The notes beneath the pieces are model-generated. The model saw only the letters and a program-made list of their open reading frames with translations. It was not told the DNA's origin and made no database searches. Below, in pieces: positions 1 through 10,053 of a DNA stretch of 64,000 nt. This DNA comes from Fictibacillus halophilus (GTDB lineage: Bacteria; Bacillota; Bacilli; Bacillales; Fictibacillaceae), in NCBI RefSeq assembly GCF_016401385.1, contig NZ_JAEACF010000001.1, positions 992,001 to 1,056,000 of the forward strand, written 5' to 3'. Positions within the stretch are counted from its first letter, which is position 1. Each line of letters opens with the position of its first letter. A program made the translations under genes and the position numbers.

Positions 1-1466
1 TGGAATTAAAAGAACTGCTTACATATTTAGTGAACTATGAAATGGATATCCAAGCCAATCCTGAAATTACCTCCATTGAAATGGATTCCAGGAAAGCTGG
101 GGAAGGCTGTCTTTTTGTATGTATGGAAGGACTTCTGTTTGACGGACATGATTTTGCACAAACAGTTGCTAATAATGGTGCTGCTGCTATTTTAGCTGAG
201 AAGGATATTGATGTTAACATTCCTGTTATTAAAGTGAAAAACACAAAAAAAGCTCTTGCGGTATTAGCGGATGCCTTTTATGGCCATCCTTCGCAAAAAC
301 TCCATTTGATTGGAATCACTGGTACGAATGGGAAGACGACAACGTCACATCTTATTGAAAAAGTTTTAAGAGATGCTGGGAAAAGTACTGGAATGATCGG
401 CACGATCGAAATGAAAATAAAAGATCAGAGCTTTAAGGTAGCTAATACTACACCTGATTCATTATTTTTGCAGAATGCCTTTTATCAAATGACCGAAGAA
501 AAAGTTGAGGCGGCTGTAATGGAAGTCTCTTCGCATGCTCTCGTTCAAGGAAGAGTATGGGGATGTGACTTTGATATCGCTGTTTTTACAAACCTGACAC
601 AAGATCATTTGGACTACCATAAAAATATGGAAGAATACCAGTATGCAAAGAGTCTTCTGTTTTCTCAAATGGGTAATACTTATAACAAATCAGATCGTAA
701 AGTGGCTGTGCTTAATAGTGACGACCCAGCTTCAAAGATGTTTGAAAGGGTAACTTCCGCACAGGTTGTTTCTTATGGAATTGATACTGATAGCGACGTT
801 CGTGCAACCAATATAACGATTGGAGCTCAAGGCACTACGTTTACTCTGCATACACCGATAGGTTCAAGAGATGTTACATTGAAGCTTATAGGAAAGTTTT
901 CTGTTTATAATGTGCTCGCAGCAACAACGGCTTGTTTGTTATCTGGATTAGATCTGGATACAATTCTTACAAGTCTAAAGGATGTAAATGGAGTTTCTGG
1001 CAGATTCGAACCTGTAATAGCAGGTCAAGACTATACCGTTATCGTTGATTACGCTCACACGCCGGATAGTTTAGAGAACGTGTTACGAACCATTAAAGAA
1101 TTCGCTACAGGAAAAGTAACGGCAATCGTTGGGTGTGGTGGTGACCGTGATAAGACGAAGCGGCCACTGATGGCAGGAATTGCTGCAAACTTAGCTGATC
1201 ATGCCATCTTCACAAGTGATAATCCAAGAACAGAAGATCCTCTTCAAATCTTGAAAGATATGGAAGAGGGCGTGGATGAAGGGAATTATGTGACCATCCC
1301 TGACCGTAAAAAAGCCATTGAACATGCGGTCGAACAGGCTAGCGCAAACGATGTTATACTTATAGCCGGAAAAGGGCACGAAACATATCAAATCATTGGG
1401 AAAGACATACTCGAATTCGATGATAGAGTCGTTGCAAGGGAAGCAATTAAGGCGGTGAAAAAATGA
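1..1466 (+). CDS. murE: UDP-MurNAc-tripeptide synthetase MurE (first base outside window)
   Basis: Adds meso-diaminopimelate to UDP-MurNAc-L-Ala-D-Glu in the cytoplasmic stage of peptidoglycan synthesis. The window opens at TG, and translation from there gives [11 protein letters not shown], which matches MurE N-termini. The real ATG therefore lacks only its A, and the in-frame GTG at 30 is internal. Full length is about 488 aa, normal for the family. Seen: Mur-ligase P-loop GTNGKTT (about 108-114) and DNPRTEDP (about 407), the signature of meso-DAP-adding enzymes. This implies DAP-type peptidoglycan. The stop overlaps murF (ATGA), suggesting coupled translation in the dcw cluster. Confidence 0.97.
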   Translation, partial: ELKELLTYLVNYEMDIQANPEITSIEMDSRKAGEGCLFVCMEGLLFDGHDFAQTVANNGAAAILAEKDIDVNIPVIKVKNTKKALAVLADAFYGHPSQKLHLIGITGTNGKTTTSHLIEKVLRDAGKSTGMIGTIEMKIKDQSFKVANTTPDSLFLQNAFYQMTEEKVEAAVMEVSSHALVQGRVWGCDFDIAVFTNLTQDHLDYHKNMEEYQYAKSLLFSQMGNTYNKSDRKVAVLNSDDPASKMFERVTSAQVVSYGIDTDSDVRATNITIGAQGTTFTLHTPIGSRDVTLKLIGKFSVYNVLAATTACLLSGLDLDTILTSLKDVNGVSGRFEPVIAGQDYTVIVDYAHTPDSLENVLRTIKEFATGKVTAIVGCGGDRDKTKRPLMAGIAANLADHAIFTSDNPRTEDPLQILKDMEEGVDEGNYVTIPDRKKAIEHAVEQASANDVILIAGKGHETYQIIGKDILEFDDRVVAREAIKAVKK

Positions 1467-2845
1467 AATTAGATTTTAAAGAACTGGTCTCATTAGCAGA
1501 CCGTACGAGTGGGAAATATGAAAACCTTATATTAGAAGGTGTTTCAAAAGATACAAGACATAAAAGTGAGAATGCTCTTTATTTACCGATAGCTGGCGAG
1601 CGCTTTGATGGTCATGATTTTTTACTGAATGCCATTCAGCAAGGATGCACAGCTACGGTCTGGCAAGAAGGAAAAGATCTTCCAGACGGATTACCGGAGG
1701 ATTTTCCTATTCTATACACAACAGACACTGTGACCTTTTTACAAGAAATATCGAAATATTATTTGAAAAAGGTTAATCCTGTTGTTGTAGCTGTAACGGG
1801 TAGTAACGGGAAAACAACGACAAAAGATATGATAGAAAGTGTTTCTTCTGAAAACTTTAAGACATTTAAAACGCAAGGGAATTACAACAATCACATTGGA
1901 ATGCCCTTGACCATTCTAGCGATGGAAGAAAATACAGAAGTATTAATTCTAGAAATGGGTATGAGTGATTATGGTGAGATATCTCTTCTAAGTAAGATCG
2001 CAGAGCCAGATGTTGCTGTTATTACGAATATCGGTGAAAGTCATCTTGAACAATTAGGTAGTCGTGAAGGAATTGCTAAAGCGAAGCTTGAGATTGCAGA
2101 TGGTTTAAAACAAGGCGGGTTGTTTATCATCGATGGAGATGAACCGCTTCTTTCACATGTAAAAGGTGAGAACGTGTTACAAGTAGGTTTCGGTGATTCA
2201 AATACACTAAAGTTATCTAACCTTAAGACAGATGTAAATGGCGTGACGTTTTCATTAGAAGAAGGCACAACTGTGTATCGCATACCAATGTTAGGCCGTC
2301 ATAATATCAAAAATGCAGCATATGCCATTGCAGTAGGGCATTATTTGAATATAGAGGAAAATAAGATTCTTGAAGGACTTGAGAGCCTTAAAGTTACATC
2401 CATGCGTCTTGAAATGAAAAGCGGTAAGAAGGATACACTTCTTATCAACGACGCCTATAATGCGAGTCCAACTAGTATGATCGCAGCTTTAGATACACTT
2501 GCTGAACTGAAGGATTATTCTAACAAGGTAGCAGTTCTTGGAGATATGTATGAATTAGGCTCAAATGAGGAAGAGATGCATCGAAACATAGCTAACCATG
2601 TGGCTGACACGATTTCTCATGTGATATGTGTAGGGCAAAAAGGTGCTTGGATTGCAGATGAACTAAAGAAACAAAAACGCAAAGACCTTGAGGTTATTCA
2701 ATGTCTGACAAAAGAAGAAGCGGAAGAACCAATTACTAAATTATTATCGAAAGACACTGCTATTCTTTTTAAAGCATCAAGAGGGATGGTACTAGAAACC
2801 CTTGTCTCGAAATTTGTAGAAGAAGAACAGGAGTCGAAAAAATGA
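1463..2845 (+). CDS. murF: UDP-MurNAc-pentapeptide synthetase MurF
   Basis: Ligates D-Ala-D-Ala to the UDP-MurNAc tripeptide, the last cytoplasmic step before lipid I. The protein is 460 aa with the Mur-ligase ATP site GSNGKTT at 113-119 and the downstream [11 protein letters not shown] segment typical of MurF. It overlaps murE by 4 bases and mraY by 4 bases (ATGA both times). In B. subtilis murF lies elsewhere, next to ddl; here it sits between murE and mraY, the arrangement common in many other bacteria. Function is firm; only the location is noteworthy. Confidence 0.97.
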   Translation: MKLDFKELVSLADRTSGKYENLILEGVSKDTRHKSENALYLPIAGERFDGHDFLLNAIQQGCTATVWQEGKDLPDGLPEDFPILYTTDTVTFLQEISKYYLKKVNPVVVAVTGSNGKTTTKDMIESVSSENFKTFKTQGNYNNHIGMPLTILAMEENTEVLILEMGMSDYGEISLLSKIAEPDVAVITNIGESHLEQLGSREGIAKAKLEIADGLKQGGLFIIDGDEPLLSHVKGENVLQVGFGDSNTLKLSNLKTDVNGVTFSLEEGTTVYRIPMLGRHNIKNAAYAIAVGHYLNIEENKILEGLESLKVTSMRLEMKSGKKDTLLINDAYNASPTSMIAALDTLAELKDYSNKVAVLGDMYELGSNEEEMHRNIANHVADTISHVICVGQKGAWIADELKKQKRKDLEVIQCLTKEEAEEPITKLLSKDTAILFKASRGMVLETLVSKFVEEEQESKK

Positions 2846-3816
2846 TTGAGCAAGTCTTATTATTTACATTAGTTGCATCCTTCTTAATCGCGGTATTAAG
2901 TTCGCCGTTTTTTATCCCGTTATTAAGAAGATTAAAATTTGGGCAGAGCATACGTGACGAAGGCCCAAAATCTCACCAAAAGAAGCAAGGAACACCTACT
3001 ATGGGCGGGATTGTAATCGTCTTAGCCCTTGTCATCGCAACCTATGCAATGACTGCGAAGTTTTTTGCAGTTACTGCTGAAACCCATTTGCTTATCCTCG
3101 TTACTTTAGGATACGGACTTATTGGATTTTTAGATGATTTTATTAAAGTAGTAAAGAAACGAAATCTCGGCTTAACATCGAAACAAAAATTAATAGGTCA
3201 ATTGATCATTGCGGCTCTTTTCTTCATTGGTTTAAGAGCGATTGATTTTTCAACGGAAATTTCGGTTCCTGGAACAGATTTTTCGTTTGATCTAGGATGG
3301 TTTTATCCAGTTTTAGTGGTATTCATGTTAATCGGTGCTTCAAACGCGGTTAACCTTACAGATGGTTTGGATGGATTGTTGGCAGGAACAGCGGCTATTG
3401 CCTTTGGTGCATTTGCAGTGTTATCTTCTACCATTCTCCAATTTGAAGCTGCTATTTTTTGTGTGGCTGTGGTTGGTGCTGTACTTGGCTTTTTAGTTTT
3501 TAATGCACACCCAGCGAAAGTTTTTATGGGAGACACAGGCTCACTCGCGCTAGGAGGCGCGATTAGTGCGGTTGCGATACTAACGAAGCTTGAGATCTTA
3601 CTTGTTATTATTGGTGGAGTATTTGTAATCGAAACGCTTTCTGTCATGATACAAGTAGCTTCATTTAAATTAACTCGTAAACGTGTGTTTAAGATGAGTC
3701 CGCTTCATCATCATTATGAACTGTCAGGCTGGAGTGAATGGCGCATTGTTGTTACATTTTGGCTTGTAGGATTGGTATTTGCGGCATTAGGAATTTATTT
3801 AGAGGTGTGGGTATAG
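2842..3816 (+). CDS. mraY: Phospho-MurNAc-pentapeptide transferase MraY
   Basis: Integral membrane enzyme that transfers phospho-MurNAc-pentapeptide to undecaprenyl phosphate, making lipid I. It has 324 aa with about ten hydrophobic segments. Catalytic-site features are visible: the DD pair at 98-99 (LDDFIK), NLTDGLDGL with D174 and D177, and the HHH motif at 289-291. The start overlaps the murF stop, and murD begins at the base after its stop codon. Confidence 0.97.
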   Translation: MIEQVLLFTLVASFLIAVLSSPFFIPLLRRLKFGQSIRDEGPKSHQKKQGTPTMGGIVIVLALVIATYAMTAKFFAVTAETHLLILVTLGYGLIGFLDDFIKVVKKRNLGLTSKQKLIGQLIIAALFFIGLRAIDFSTEISVPGTDFSFDLGWFYPVLVVFMLIGASNAVNLTDGLDGLLAGTAAIAFGAFAVLSSTILQFEAAIFCVAVVGAVLGFLVFNAHPAKVFMGDTGSLALGGAISAVAILTKLEILLVIIGGVFVIETLSVMIQVASFKLTRKRVFKMSPLHHHYELSGWSEWRIVVTFWLVGLVFAALGIYLEVWV

Positions 3817-5169
3817 ATGAAGGACACTACATTTTTTAAAGACAAGAAGATTTTAATCGTAGGATTAGCTAAGAGCGGTTTTGCTGGTGCAAAACTGCTT
3901 CATTCGTTCGGGGCACATTTAACGGTGAACGACAAAAGCCCTAGAGAAGGAAATGTGGAAGCGGAAAAACTTGAGGAGCTTGGGATTAAAGTAGTTTGTG
4001 GAGATCATCCGTTGACATTACTAGAACACGAGTTGGACTTCATCGTGAAAAATCCAGGAATTCCGTATCAGAACCCTTTGATCGCTGAAGCTGTTAAGCG
4101 AAACATTCCTGTTTATACAGAAGTGGAAATCGCAGGTATGATTTCAGACGCATCGATTATTGCGATTACAGGCTCAAATGGTAAGACAACTACGACTACC
4201 CTTATCGGTGATATGTTAAAAAACAGTGATAAGACACCAATTGTAGCTGGGAATATAGGCACTGTGTTCTCGGAGGTTGCTGCGGAGTCTACAGAGAAAG
4301 ATATATTAGTAGCTGAACTTTCTAGCTTTCAGTTAATGGGAACAGAGCGATTTAAGCCACAGATTGCAGTTTTTCTGAACCTATTTGAAGCACATTTAGA
4401 TTATCACGGTTCTCTTGATGAATACGGAAGAGCTAAAGCAAAGATCACTGAGAATCAAGATTTCTCTGATTATGTGATCTATAACGCCGATGATGAACGT
4501 GTATCCCATTTAATGAAGGATTCTAAAGCTCAACACATTCCTTTTTCTGTGACGAAAAAGTTTGAAAGCGGAGTTTATGTTGAAGAAGGTGCAATTTATT
4601 TTCAGGAGCAAAAAGTTATTGATCTGAATGAAATCGTATTACCAGGCAAACACAACCTTTCAAACATTATGGCAGCTGTAGCTGCATCGTTATTAGCAGG
4701 TGCAACTCTAAAACAAATACATCAAGTTCTAACTACGTTTCCTGGAGTTAAACACCGTTTGCAGTATGTGGGAGACTTTAACGGCCGGCGTTTTTACAAC
4801 GACTCGAAAGCCACAAATATATTAGCAACGAATGCAGCGTTGTCTGCATTTGAACAACCAGTAGTCTTACTAGCTGGTGGACTTGATCGAGGGAATTCTT
4901 TCGATGATTTACTTCCGTCACTAAAAAATGTAAAAGCAATCGTTACTTTTGGTCAAACAGCAGATAAATTAGCTGAAACTGCGAAACAGGCAGGAATAGA
5001 AACGATAAAACGTGCTGATAATGTGGAAGATGCTGTCCCCCTTGCGTACAGTCTATCGGACGCAGAAGACGTTATCTTGTTATCCCCTGCATGTGCAAGC
5101 TGGGATCAATATAAGACTTTCGAACAAAGAGGGGACATGTTTATCAACTCTGTGCATAAACTTAAATAA
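3817..5169 (+). CDS. murD: UDP-MurNAc-L-alanine:D-glutamate ligase MurD
   Basis: Cytoplasmic Mur ligase that adds D-glutamate to UDP-MurNAc-L-Ala. It has 450 aa, an N-terminal Rossmann-like domain (ILIVGLAKSG near residue 12) and the ATP-binding GSNGKTT at 119-125. C-terminal substrate-side motifs such as HRLQYV and NDSKATN are intact. It starts directly at the mraY stop. After it the cluster continues with spoVE, as in B. subtilis. Confidence 0.97.
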   Translation: MKDTTFFKDKKILIVGLAKSGFAGAKLLHSFGAHLTVNDKSPREGNVEAEKLEELGIKVVCGDHPLTLLEHELDFIVKNPGIPYQNPLIAEAVKRNIPVYTEVEIAGMISDASIIAITGSNGKTTTTTLIGDMLKNSDKTPIVAGNIGTVFSEVAAESTEKDILVAELSSFQLMGTERFKPQIAVFLNLFEAHLDYHGSLDEYGRAKAKITENQDFSDYVIYNADDERVSHLMKDSKAQHIPFSVTKKFESGVYVEEGAIYFQEQKVIDLNEIVLPGKHNLSNIMAAVAASLLAGATLKQIHQVLTTFPGVKHRLQYVGDFNGRRFYNDSKATNILATNAALSAFEQPVVLLAGGLDRGNSFDDLLPSLKNVKAIVTFGQTADKLAETAKQAGIETIKRADNVEDAVPLAYSLSDAEDVILLSPACASWDQYKTFEQRGDMFINSVHKLK

Positions 5170-5205
5170 GGTTTGTACAAATAAGAAGAGTTGAGGTGTT
5201 TCCCA

Positions 5206-6306
5206 TTGCCTGCAACGAGATCAACCCCTGATATTATAATGATCATAGTTACGCTTATGTTGTTATCGATCGGCATAATAATGGTTTATAGCGCGAGTGC
5301 AGATTTAGGTCTATACAAGTTTGATGATGCGTTCTTTTTTGCCAAGCGACAATTGTTATTTGCCGGTGTTGGTATTGCAGCGATGTTTTTTATCATGAAC
5401 ATCAATTACATGACGTGGAGAGTCTGGTCAAAGATTCTTCTGATTATTTGTTTTGTATTATTAATCGCTGTTCTTATCCCAGGTATTGGTATGGTTCGAG
5501 GCGGTGCAAGAAGTTGGATTGGTGTAGGTGCTTTTTCTATACAGCCGTCTGAATTTATGAAACTAGCCATGATTACTTTCCTAGCTAAGTATTTATCAGA
5601 GCATCAAAAAAAGATCACTTCTCTTAAAAAAGGTTTAGTGCCTACTCTCGGATTAGTGATGATCGCTTTTGGAATGATCATGCTTCAACCAGATTTAGGA
5701 ACTGGAGCTGTGATGGTAGGAACAAGTATCGTGATGGTTTTTGTTGCAGGTGCGCGTATCTCTCATTTTGTAGGAATGGCTTTAATCGGTCTTATCGGAC
5801 TTGCGGGATTAATTATTTCTGCTCCTTATCGAATCAAGAGGATTACTTCTTTTCTCGATCCTTGGAGTGATCCTTTAGGAAGTGGATTTCAAATTATCCA
5901 ATCTCTCTATTCACTCGGACCTGGTGGTTTACTTGGATTAGGTTTAGGGCAGAGTAGGCAAAAATTCGGTTACCTACCTGAGCCGCAAACGGATTTTATA
6001 TTTGCGATCCTCTCAGAGGAGCTAGGTTTTATCGGTGCTGTTTTTGTATTAATCCTGTTTAGTCTTCTCTTATGGCGTGGAATCAGAATTGCTTTAGGAG
6101 CCCCAGATCTATTCGGTAGCTTTCTAGCGATAGGAATTATAGGGATGGTCGCAATACAGGTGATGATTAATATCGGAGTTGTAACAGGTTTGATGCCTGT
6201 AACTGGAATAACACTTCCATTTTTAAGTTATGGAGGATCTTCATTAACTCTGATGCTCGCGTCTATTGGAGTAATCCTCAATATTAGCCGGTATTCAAGG
6301 TATTAA
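5206..6306 (+). CDS. spoVE: SEDS glycosyltransferase SpoVE
   Basis: SEDS-family (FtsW/RodA/SpoVE) peptidoglycan polymerase. In B. subtilis SpoVE makes spore cortex glycan with the transpeptidase SpoVD. The protein is about 366 aa with roughly ten transmembrane helices. Seen: SYGGSS near the C-terminus and the family pattern GARSWIGVGAFSIQPSE. A TTG at 5191 would add five residues, but GAGGTG at 5193-5198 is a good ribosome site for the TTG at 5206, so I start there. By family knowledge it could also serve as FtsW; position and close similarity to SpoVE favour spoVE. A hairpin terminator follows, and murG is absent. Confidence 0.92.
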   Translation: MPATRSTPDIIMIIVTLMLLSIGIIMVYSASADLGLYKFDDAFFFAKRQLLFAGVGIAAMFFIMNINYMTWRVWSKILLIICFVLLIAVLIPGIGMVRGGARSWIGVGAFSIQPSEFMKLAMITFLAKYLSEHQKKITSLKKGLVPTLGLVMIAFGMIMLQPDLGTGAVMVGTSIVMVFVAGARISHFVGMALIGLIGLAGLIISAPYRIKRITSFLDPWSDPLGSGFQIIQSLYSLGPGGLLGLGLGQSRQKFGYLPEPQTDFIFAILSEELGFIGAVFVLILFSLLLWRGIRIALGAPDLFGSFLAIGIIGMVAIQVMINIGVVTGLMPVTGITLPFLSYGGSSLTLMLASIGVILNISRYSRY

Positions 6307-6358
6307 TACTTGAGTTTCAAAGGAAATTCTCTTATTCTAAACATAGCGATTTAAAGAC

Positions 6359-6396
6359 GTTACCCTGTCAATTATGGCAGGGTAACTTCTTTTTCT
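6359..6396 (+). terminator. Intrinsic terminator after spoVE
   Basis: Stem GTTACCCTG (6359-6367) pairs perfectly with CAGGGTAAC (6378-6386), followed by TTCTTTTT. It ends the murE-spoVE transcript at the point where B. subtilis continues into murG. Confidence 0.8.
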
Positions 6397-6414
6397 GAAG
6401 TTATATTCAAAAGA

Positions 6415-6599
6415 TTGTTGCTTATAAAATGTATTAAACCATCATTGAAAAGTTGATTGGAGTGCAAGGATGCGAGACTCCTGCGGGACAGGCGGGCAGG
6501 TGAGACACTTATACGAGAATCGTACGAATGTGGCTCACCGCCTGCCCCGCGGAAAGCGAGCATCCTGGAGCGGAAATCAACTACCTTCAAGAGCATCAA
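6415..6599. repeat. Palindromic intergenic repeat, copy A (short form)
   Basis: Nested imperfect palindrome filling the spoVE-murB gap. Outer arms are TTGTTGCT (6415) and AGCATCAA (6592-6599). Inner arms are GTTGATT (6452-6458) and AATCAAC (6575-6581), a perfect inverted pair. Further inside, AGGATGC pairs with GCATCCT, GCGGGACAGGC with GCCTGCCCCGC, and GGTGAG with CTCACC. The same parts recur near 13210, 23491 and 38027. No protein-coding capacity is credible. It resembles a MITE/REP-like element or a structured RNA; which one cannot be decided here. The remaining gap (6600-6744) shows no convincing promoter. Confidence 0.85.
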
Positions 6600-6744
6600 G
6601 TGGTTTTCTTTTAAAATAAGTAACAAAAAGAGTAATTCATTCGAATACTTCTTTGTCGATGTTTAAGGACAATGAAAACATGGAAAAGATTAACGCATAG
6701 CATATAAATAGAACGATGCGTACGAACGTAGGGGGTTTTTAATT

Positions 6745-7656
6745 ATGTATAGCCAATTAGCTGAGAAATTAAAAAGTGAAGATCTAGGGACTGTCCTTGT
6801 AAATGAGCCATTAAAAAATCATACCACCTTAAAAATTGGAGGACCAGCTGATCTTTTTTATGAACCGAAAGATATTGAAAGTCTGAAAAAAGCATTAGGT
6901 TATATAAAAGAAGCGAACGCACCGATACGAGCAATCGGGAGAGGGTCTAACCTCCTTGTTGCAGATGGAGGAATCGAAGGGGTTGTCATCAAGGTAGGGG
7001 AGGGGATCAACCACCTTGAAAAAAATGATAACACCATAAGAGTTGGTGGGGGATATTCGCTTATTCCACTTGCCACTTTAATGTCACGTGAGGCTTATAC
7101 GGGCCTTGAATTTGCTGCAGGTATTCCAGGATCAGTTGGCGGCGCTGTTTTCATGAATGCAGGAGCACATGGATCAGATATGTCAAAGATCGTTGAAAAA
7201 GCTTTGATTTTATTACCGGATGGTGAGCTTACTTGGCTTTCTAACGAAGAACTGAATTTCTCTTATCGTACTTCTGTCCTTCAAGAGACAGGTGGAATCT
7301 GTGTGGAAGTCATCCTCGTTTTGGATAAGGGCGATAAAGAAACCATCATGGCAGAGCTTAAGAAGAATAAAGATTATCGCAGAAACACTCAGCCATGGAA
7401 CTATCCATGCTGTGGAAGTGTGTTCCGTAATCCGCTGCCTAATTATGCAGGACACCTCATTGAGACATCAGGGCTTAAAGGGACTCAAGTAGGTGGTGCA
7501 CAAGTTTCTGAGATGCACGCTAATTTTATTGTGAATACTGGAGATGCAAAAGCAAAAGACGTGCTGGATCTTATCAGCTATATACAAAAAACAATTAAAG
7601 AAAAGCATGGTGTCGAGCTTCATACAGAAGTTGAGATCATTGGTAGAAATGATTAA
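6745..7656 (+). CDS. murB: UDP-N-acetylenolpyruvoylglucosamine reductase MurB
   Basis: FAD- and NADPH-dependent enzyme that reduces UDP-GlcNAc-enolpyruvate to UDP-MurNAc. It has 303 aa. Seen: the FAD-binding stretch [16 protein letters not shown], the [18 protein letters not shown] loop and [10 protein letters not shown], which carries the active-site serine of type II MurB, with no extra lobe. The start ATG follows a GGGGG-type ribosome site. It is separated from spoVE by repeat A and not by murG. Confidence 0.96.
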   Translation: MYSQLAEKLKSEDLGTVLVNEPLKNHTTLKIGGPADLFYEPKDIESLKKALGYIKEANAPIRAIGRGSNLLVADGGIEGVVIKVGEGINHLEKNDNTIRVGGGYSLIPLATLMSREAYTGLEFAAGIPGSVGGAVFMNAGAHGSDMSKIVEKALILLPDGELTWLSNEELNFSYRTSVLQETGGICVEVILVLDKGDKETIMAELKKNKDYRRNTQPWNYPCCGSVFRNPLPNYAGHLIETSGLKGTQVGGAQVSEMHANFIVNTGDAKAKDVLDLISYIQKTIKEKHGVELHTEVEIIGRND

Positions 7657-7696
7657 CAAAAAATTGGATAAATAGTGCTGAATTGCGGCTTATCCG

Positions 7697-7705
7697 TGCT
7701 ATAAT
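7697..7705 (+). promoter_or_regulatory. Putative extended -10 promoter for divIB
   Basis: TGCTATAAT is a perfect extended -10 element 180 bp upstream of divIB. The hexamer 17 bp upstream is a poor -35, which is acceptable for extended -10 promoters. It would give divIB and the genes after it their own sigma-A start. Confidence 0.5.
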
Positions 7706-7801
7706 ACAAAGAACAAGAAAAAATTAACTTTTGACGTTTCAAAACGAACCATACATTTCGTTATCTTCTGACAGTTGGACTGTTATCAGTACCTTTTGAA
7801 G

Positions 7802-7834
7802 ACTTGGCGTCTATCTGCCAAGTTCTTTTATTTC
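7802..7834 (+). terminator. Leader hairpin with U-rich tail before divIB
   Basis: ACTTGGC (7802-7808) and GCCAAGT (7817-7823) form a perfect 7-bp stem followed by TCTTTTATTT, about 50 bp before divIB. It may be a weak terminator or attenuator in the leader transcribed from the promoter at 7697. Confidence 0.45.
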
Positions 7835-7883
7835 TGTCAACCGTTAATGTTTCTTGTACTAACTTATAAAACGGAGGAAGAGG

Positions 7884-8657
7884 ATGGACAAGGTAAAGGT
7901 TGTCAAGATTGAGGACCGAATTCCGAAGCTGAAAGAACATCGAAAACAAAAAGCAAATCGTCGTCTTATTTATTACTTGTCCTTTTTCTTCCTGTTATTG
8001 TTGGTCGTCGTTTATTTTCAATCTGATCTTAGTCATGTGAAGAAAATTACCGTCTCAGGCAACTATTTTGTAACCGACAATGAGATTCTCGAAAAAAGTA
8101 AAATTTCTACAAAGACAAAGTATTTAAATGTATCTGAGGATGAAATTATGGAGCGGCTCGAGCGTATCTCAGAGGTTAGTTCCGTTTCAATCCAAAAAAA
8201 ATTTTTTAACCAAGTAGTCATCAAAGTGAGTGAATTTCAACGAGTCGGGTATTTCAGAAAAGAGAATGTATACTACCCGATGCTTCAGAACGGCAAGATG
8301 TTAGATCCCTTAAAGAAAAATGAGAGACCTGTAAATGCTCCTGTAATCGTCAGCTGGAAGGACCCAGAACAATTAGAGATGATGGCACAGGAACTGCAAA
8401 AGCTGCCTGAAGGGATCATTCATCGTATATCTGAGATCACACATACGCCTTCATCCAACAGCTCGAATCAACTAACGTTGTTTATGACGGATGGAAACAA
8501 AGTGGTTACAACGATCTCAAAGTTCTCAGAAAGGCTGACAGCTTATCCGTCTTTAGTAAGCGAGTTAAAGCCTGATGAAAAGGGCACGTTCTATTTAGGA
8601 ATCAGCACACGTTTTGAACGATACAACCAAGTGGAGGAAAGTAATGAGCAAAATTAA
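7884..8657 (+). CDS. divIB: Divisome protein DivIB (FtsQ family)
   Basis: Bitopic division protein that works with DivIC and FtsL in the septal complex. It has 257 aa: a basic cytoplasmic segment (about 1-30), one transmembrane helix (about 31-49, YYLSFFFLLLLVVVYF) and an extracytoplasmic POTRA domain beginning at VKKITVSGNYFV. GGAGGAAGAGG gives a strong ribosome site. Its last 14 bases overlap the next gene. Confidence 0.93.
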   Translation: MDKVKVVKIEDRIPKLKEHRKQKANRRLIYYLSFFFLLLLVVVYFQSDLSHVKKITVSGNYFVTDNEILEKSKISTKTKYLNVSEDEIMERLERISEVSSVSIQKKFFNQVVIKVSEFQRVGYFRKENVYYPMLQNGKMLDPLKKNERPVNAPVIVSWKDPEQLEMMAQELQKLPEGIIHRISEITHTPSSNSSNQLTLFMTDGNKVVTTISKFSERLTAYPSLVSELKPDEKGTFYLGISTRFERYNQVEESNEQN

Positions 8658-9339
8658 AGGGACGCATCTTTTCCTATCTTTAATCCTTCTCGTTACTGGG
8701 TTCATATTATCTTTCTCCTATCAGAGAGCACAGATCGAAAAGCAAAATGTTGTGCAGAACAATGAATGGAAAAAAGAAGATTCATTGCGAAGCCAAATAT
8801 TAAATCTTCAAAAAGCGAATAGAGAATTAGCAGGCGATCTTCAAAGTCTGCAGCAAAATGTTGAGAAGAAAGAAAATAAGCTGGCAGATCAAGAGGAGAT
8901 ATCTTCTAAACTAGTAGAAGATTTAAAAGAGCTCAGAATGGTAGTAGGAAACGTAAAAGTGAAAGGGGAGGGGGTAGAAGTTACTCTTCAAGACTCCTCC
9001 TATATACCGGAAGGGGAGAACCCTAACGATTATATCGTCCATGAAGAACATATAAGAAGTGTCATTGACGAACTTCACGTATCAGGCGCAGAAGCAATTG
9101 CGATAAACGGTCAAAGGATCTCTCATGATACGTATATCGCTTGTATCGGTCCTGTCGTTTCTGTGGATGGTAATCAATATCCTGCACCCTTTGTTATTAC
9201 AGCAATCGGGAATTCCACAACCCTAGAGAAATCTTTGAATCTCTATATCGTCGATAAAATTGTCAATGACGGTGTAGAAGTAAGAGTGGAGCAAGAAAGC
9301 GCGATCGAGATGGAGCCATTTATTACAGAAGAGGGATGA
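8644..9339 (+). CDS. ylxW: DUF881 membrane-anchored protein (YlxW-like)
   Basis: The exact role is unknown. It belongs to the DUF881 family found in the division cluster of Bacillales. The protein is about 231 aa: an N-terminal transmembrane helix (about 7-25), a predicted coiled coil (about 45-95, Q/E/K-rich) and the extracellular DUF881 domain. I use the ATG at 8644, preceded by GTGGAGGAAAG, and not the upstream ATG at 8614, because it places the signal anchor at the N-terminus. It is followed by a paralogue, so the pair probably arose by duplication. Confidence 0.85.
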   Translation: MSKIKGTHLFLSLILLVTGFILSFSYQRAQIEKQNVVQNNEWKKEDSLRSQILNLQKANRELAGDLQSLQQNVEKKENKLADQEEISSKLVEDLKELRMVVGNVKVKGEGVEVTLQDSSYIPEGENPNDYIVHEEHIRSVIDELHVSGAEAIAINGQRISHDTYIACIGPVVSVDGNQYPAPFVITAIGNSTTLEKSLNLYIVDKIVNDGVEVRVEQESAIEMEPFITEEG

Positions 9340-9344
9340 GTTAG

Positions 9345-10052
9345 TTGAAAGAAAGACAATTCATGTTTGCAACAATTGCCCTCATACTTGGCGGAATGCT
9401 GGCGATCCAATTTGAGACCACAAACAATCCTGTTGTTCGGGACACTAGAGATTTATGGGAATTAAGAGCTGATTTGGAAAAAGAAAAACAGCGTCAGCAG
9501 GAGCTTAATGAGGAATTTGAACGTTATAGTGAACTCCTAAACCAATATAAAGGTGACGGAAAAGACGAAAAAATCCAAGCAATGGAAAAAGCGCTAAGGG
9601 ATTTAAAAAAACAGGCAGGATTAACAACGATTAGCGGACAAGGAATCGTAATAACGATCGAACCTTTTAATGAAGAGCTAATTGGAGTAGATCAACCTGT
9701 TCCAAAAATAGATCCTGATATGCTTAGAAGACTTGTAAATGAATTAAATCGATACGATGCAAATGAGATCAGTATAGATGGACAACGTGTTGTATCTAAA
9801 ACCCCGATCCGGGAAGTGAATGGAAACATCTACATAAACAATGAGCCTGTTTCTTCATTTCCGATTGAAATCAGAGTTTTGGCAAAAGACAATGAAAAAC
9901 TTCATCAGAAGATCATTGCTTCACCAGCTGTTGAGGAGTTTATCCGAGAAAATTTTCTCGTCGAATCTGAACAAACAGCTAAAGTTATTTTGCCAGCTTT
10001 CGATAAAGATATGAAGGTGAAGTTTATGAAACCGGCAAAGGAGGAAACGTAA
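9345..10052 (+). CDS. ylxX: DUF881 membrane-anchored protein (YlxX-like)
   Basis: Second DUF881 protein, 235 aa, starting at a TTG with GAGGGATGAG upstream; an ATG at 9363 is an alternative. Visible are a short N-terminal membrane helix (FATIALILGGMLAI), a coiled-coil region (about 40-95) and the DUF881 domain containing YDANEISIDGQRVV, which parallels SGAEAIAINGQRIS in the preceding gene. The function is not established. Position between divIB and ftsA suggests an envelope or division role. Confidence 0.82.
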   Translation: MKERQFMFATIALILGGMLAIQFETTNNPVVRDTRDLWELRADLEKEKQRQQELNEEFERYSELLNQYKGDGKDEKIQAMEKALRDLKKQAGLTTISGQGIVITIEPFNEELIGVDQPVPKIDPDMLRRLVNELNRYDANEISIDGQRVVSKTPIREVNGNIYINNEPVSSFPIEIRVLAKDNEKLHQKIIASPAVEEFIRENFLVESEQTAKVILPAFDKDMKVKFMKPAKEET

Positions 10053-10053
10053 G

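Noticed and set aside
6372..6666. Short open frames on both strands across repeat A
   Set aside because: They follow the palindrome itself, are not shared in frame with the other copies and lack ribosome sites.
6600..6744. Remnant of murG
   Set aside because: No translated segment in any frame resembles MurG motifs; the stretch is simply A/T-rich.
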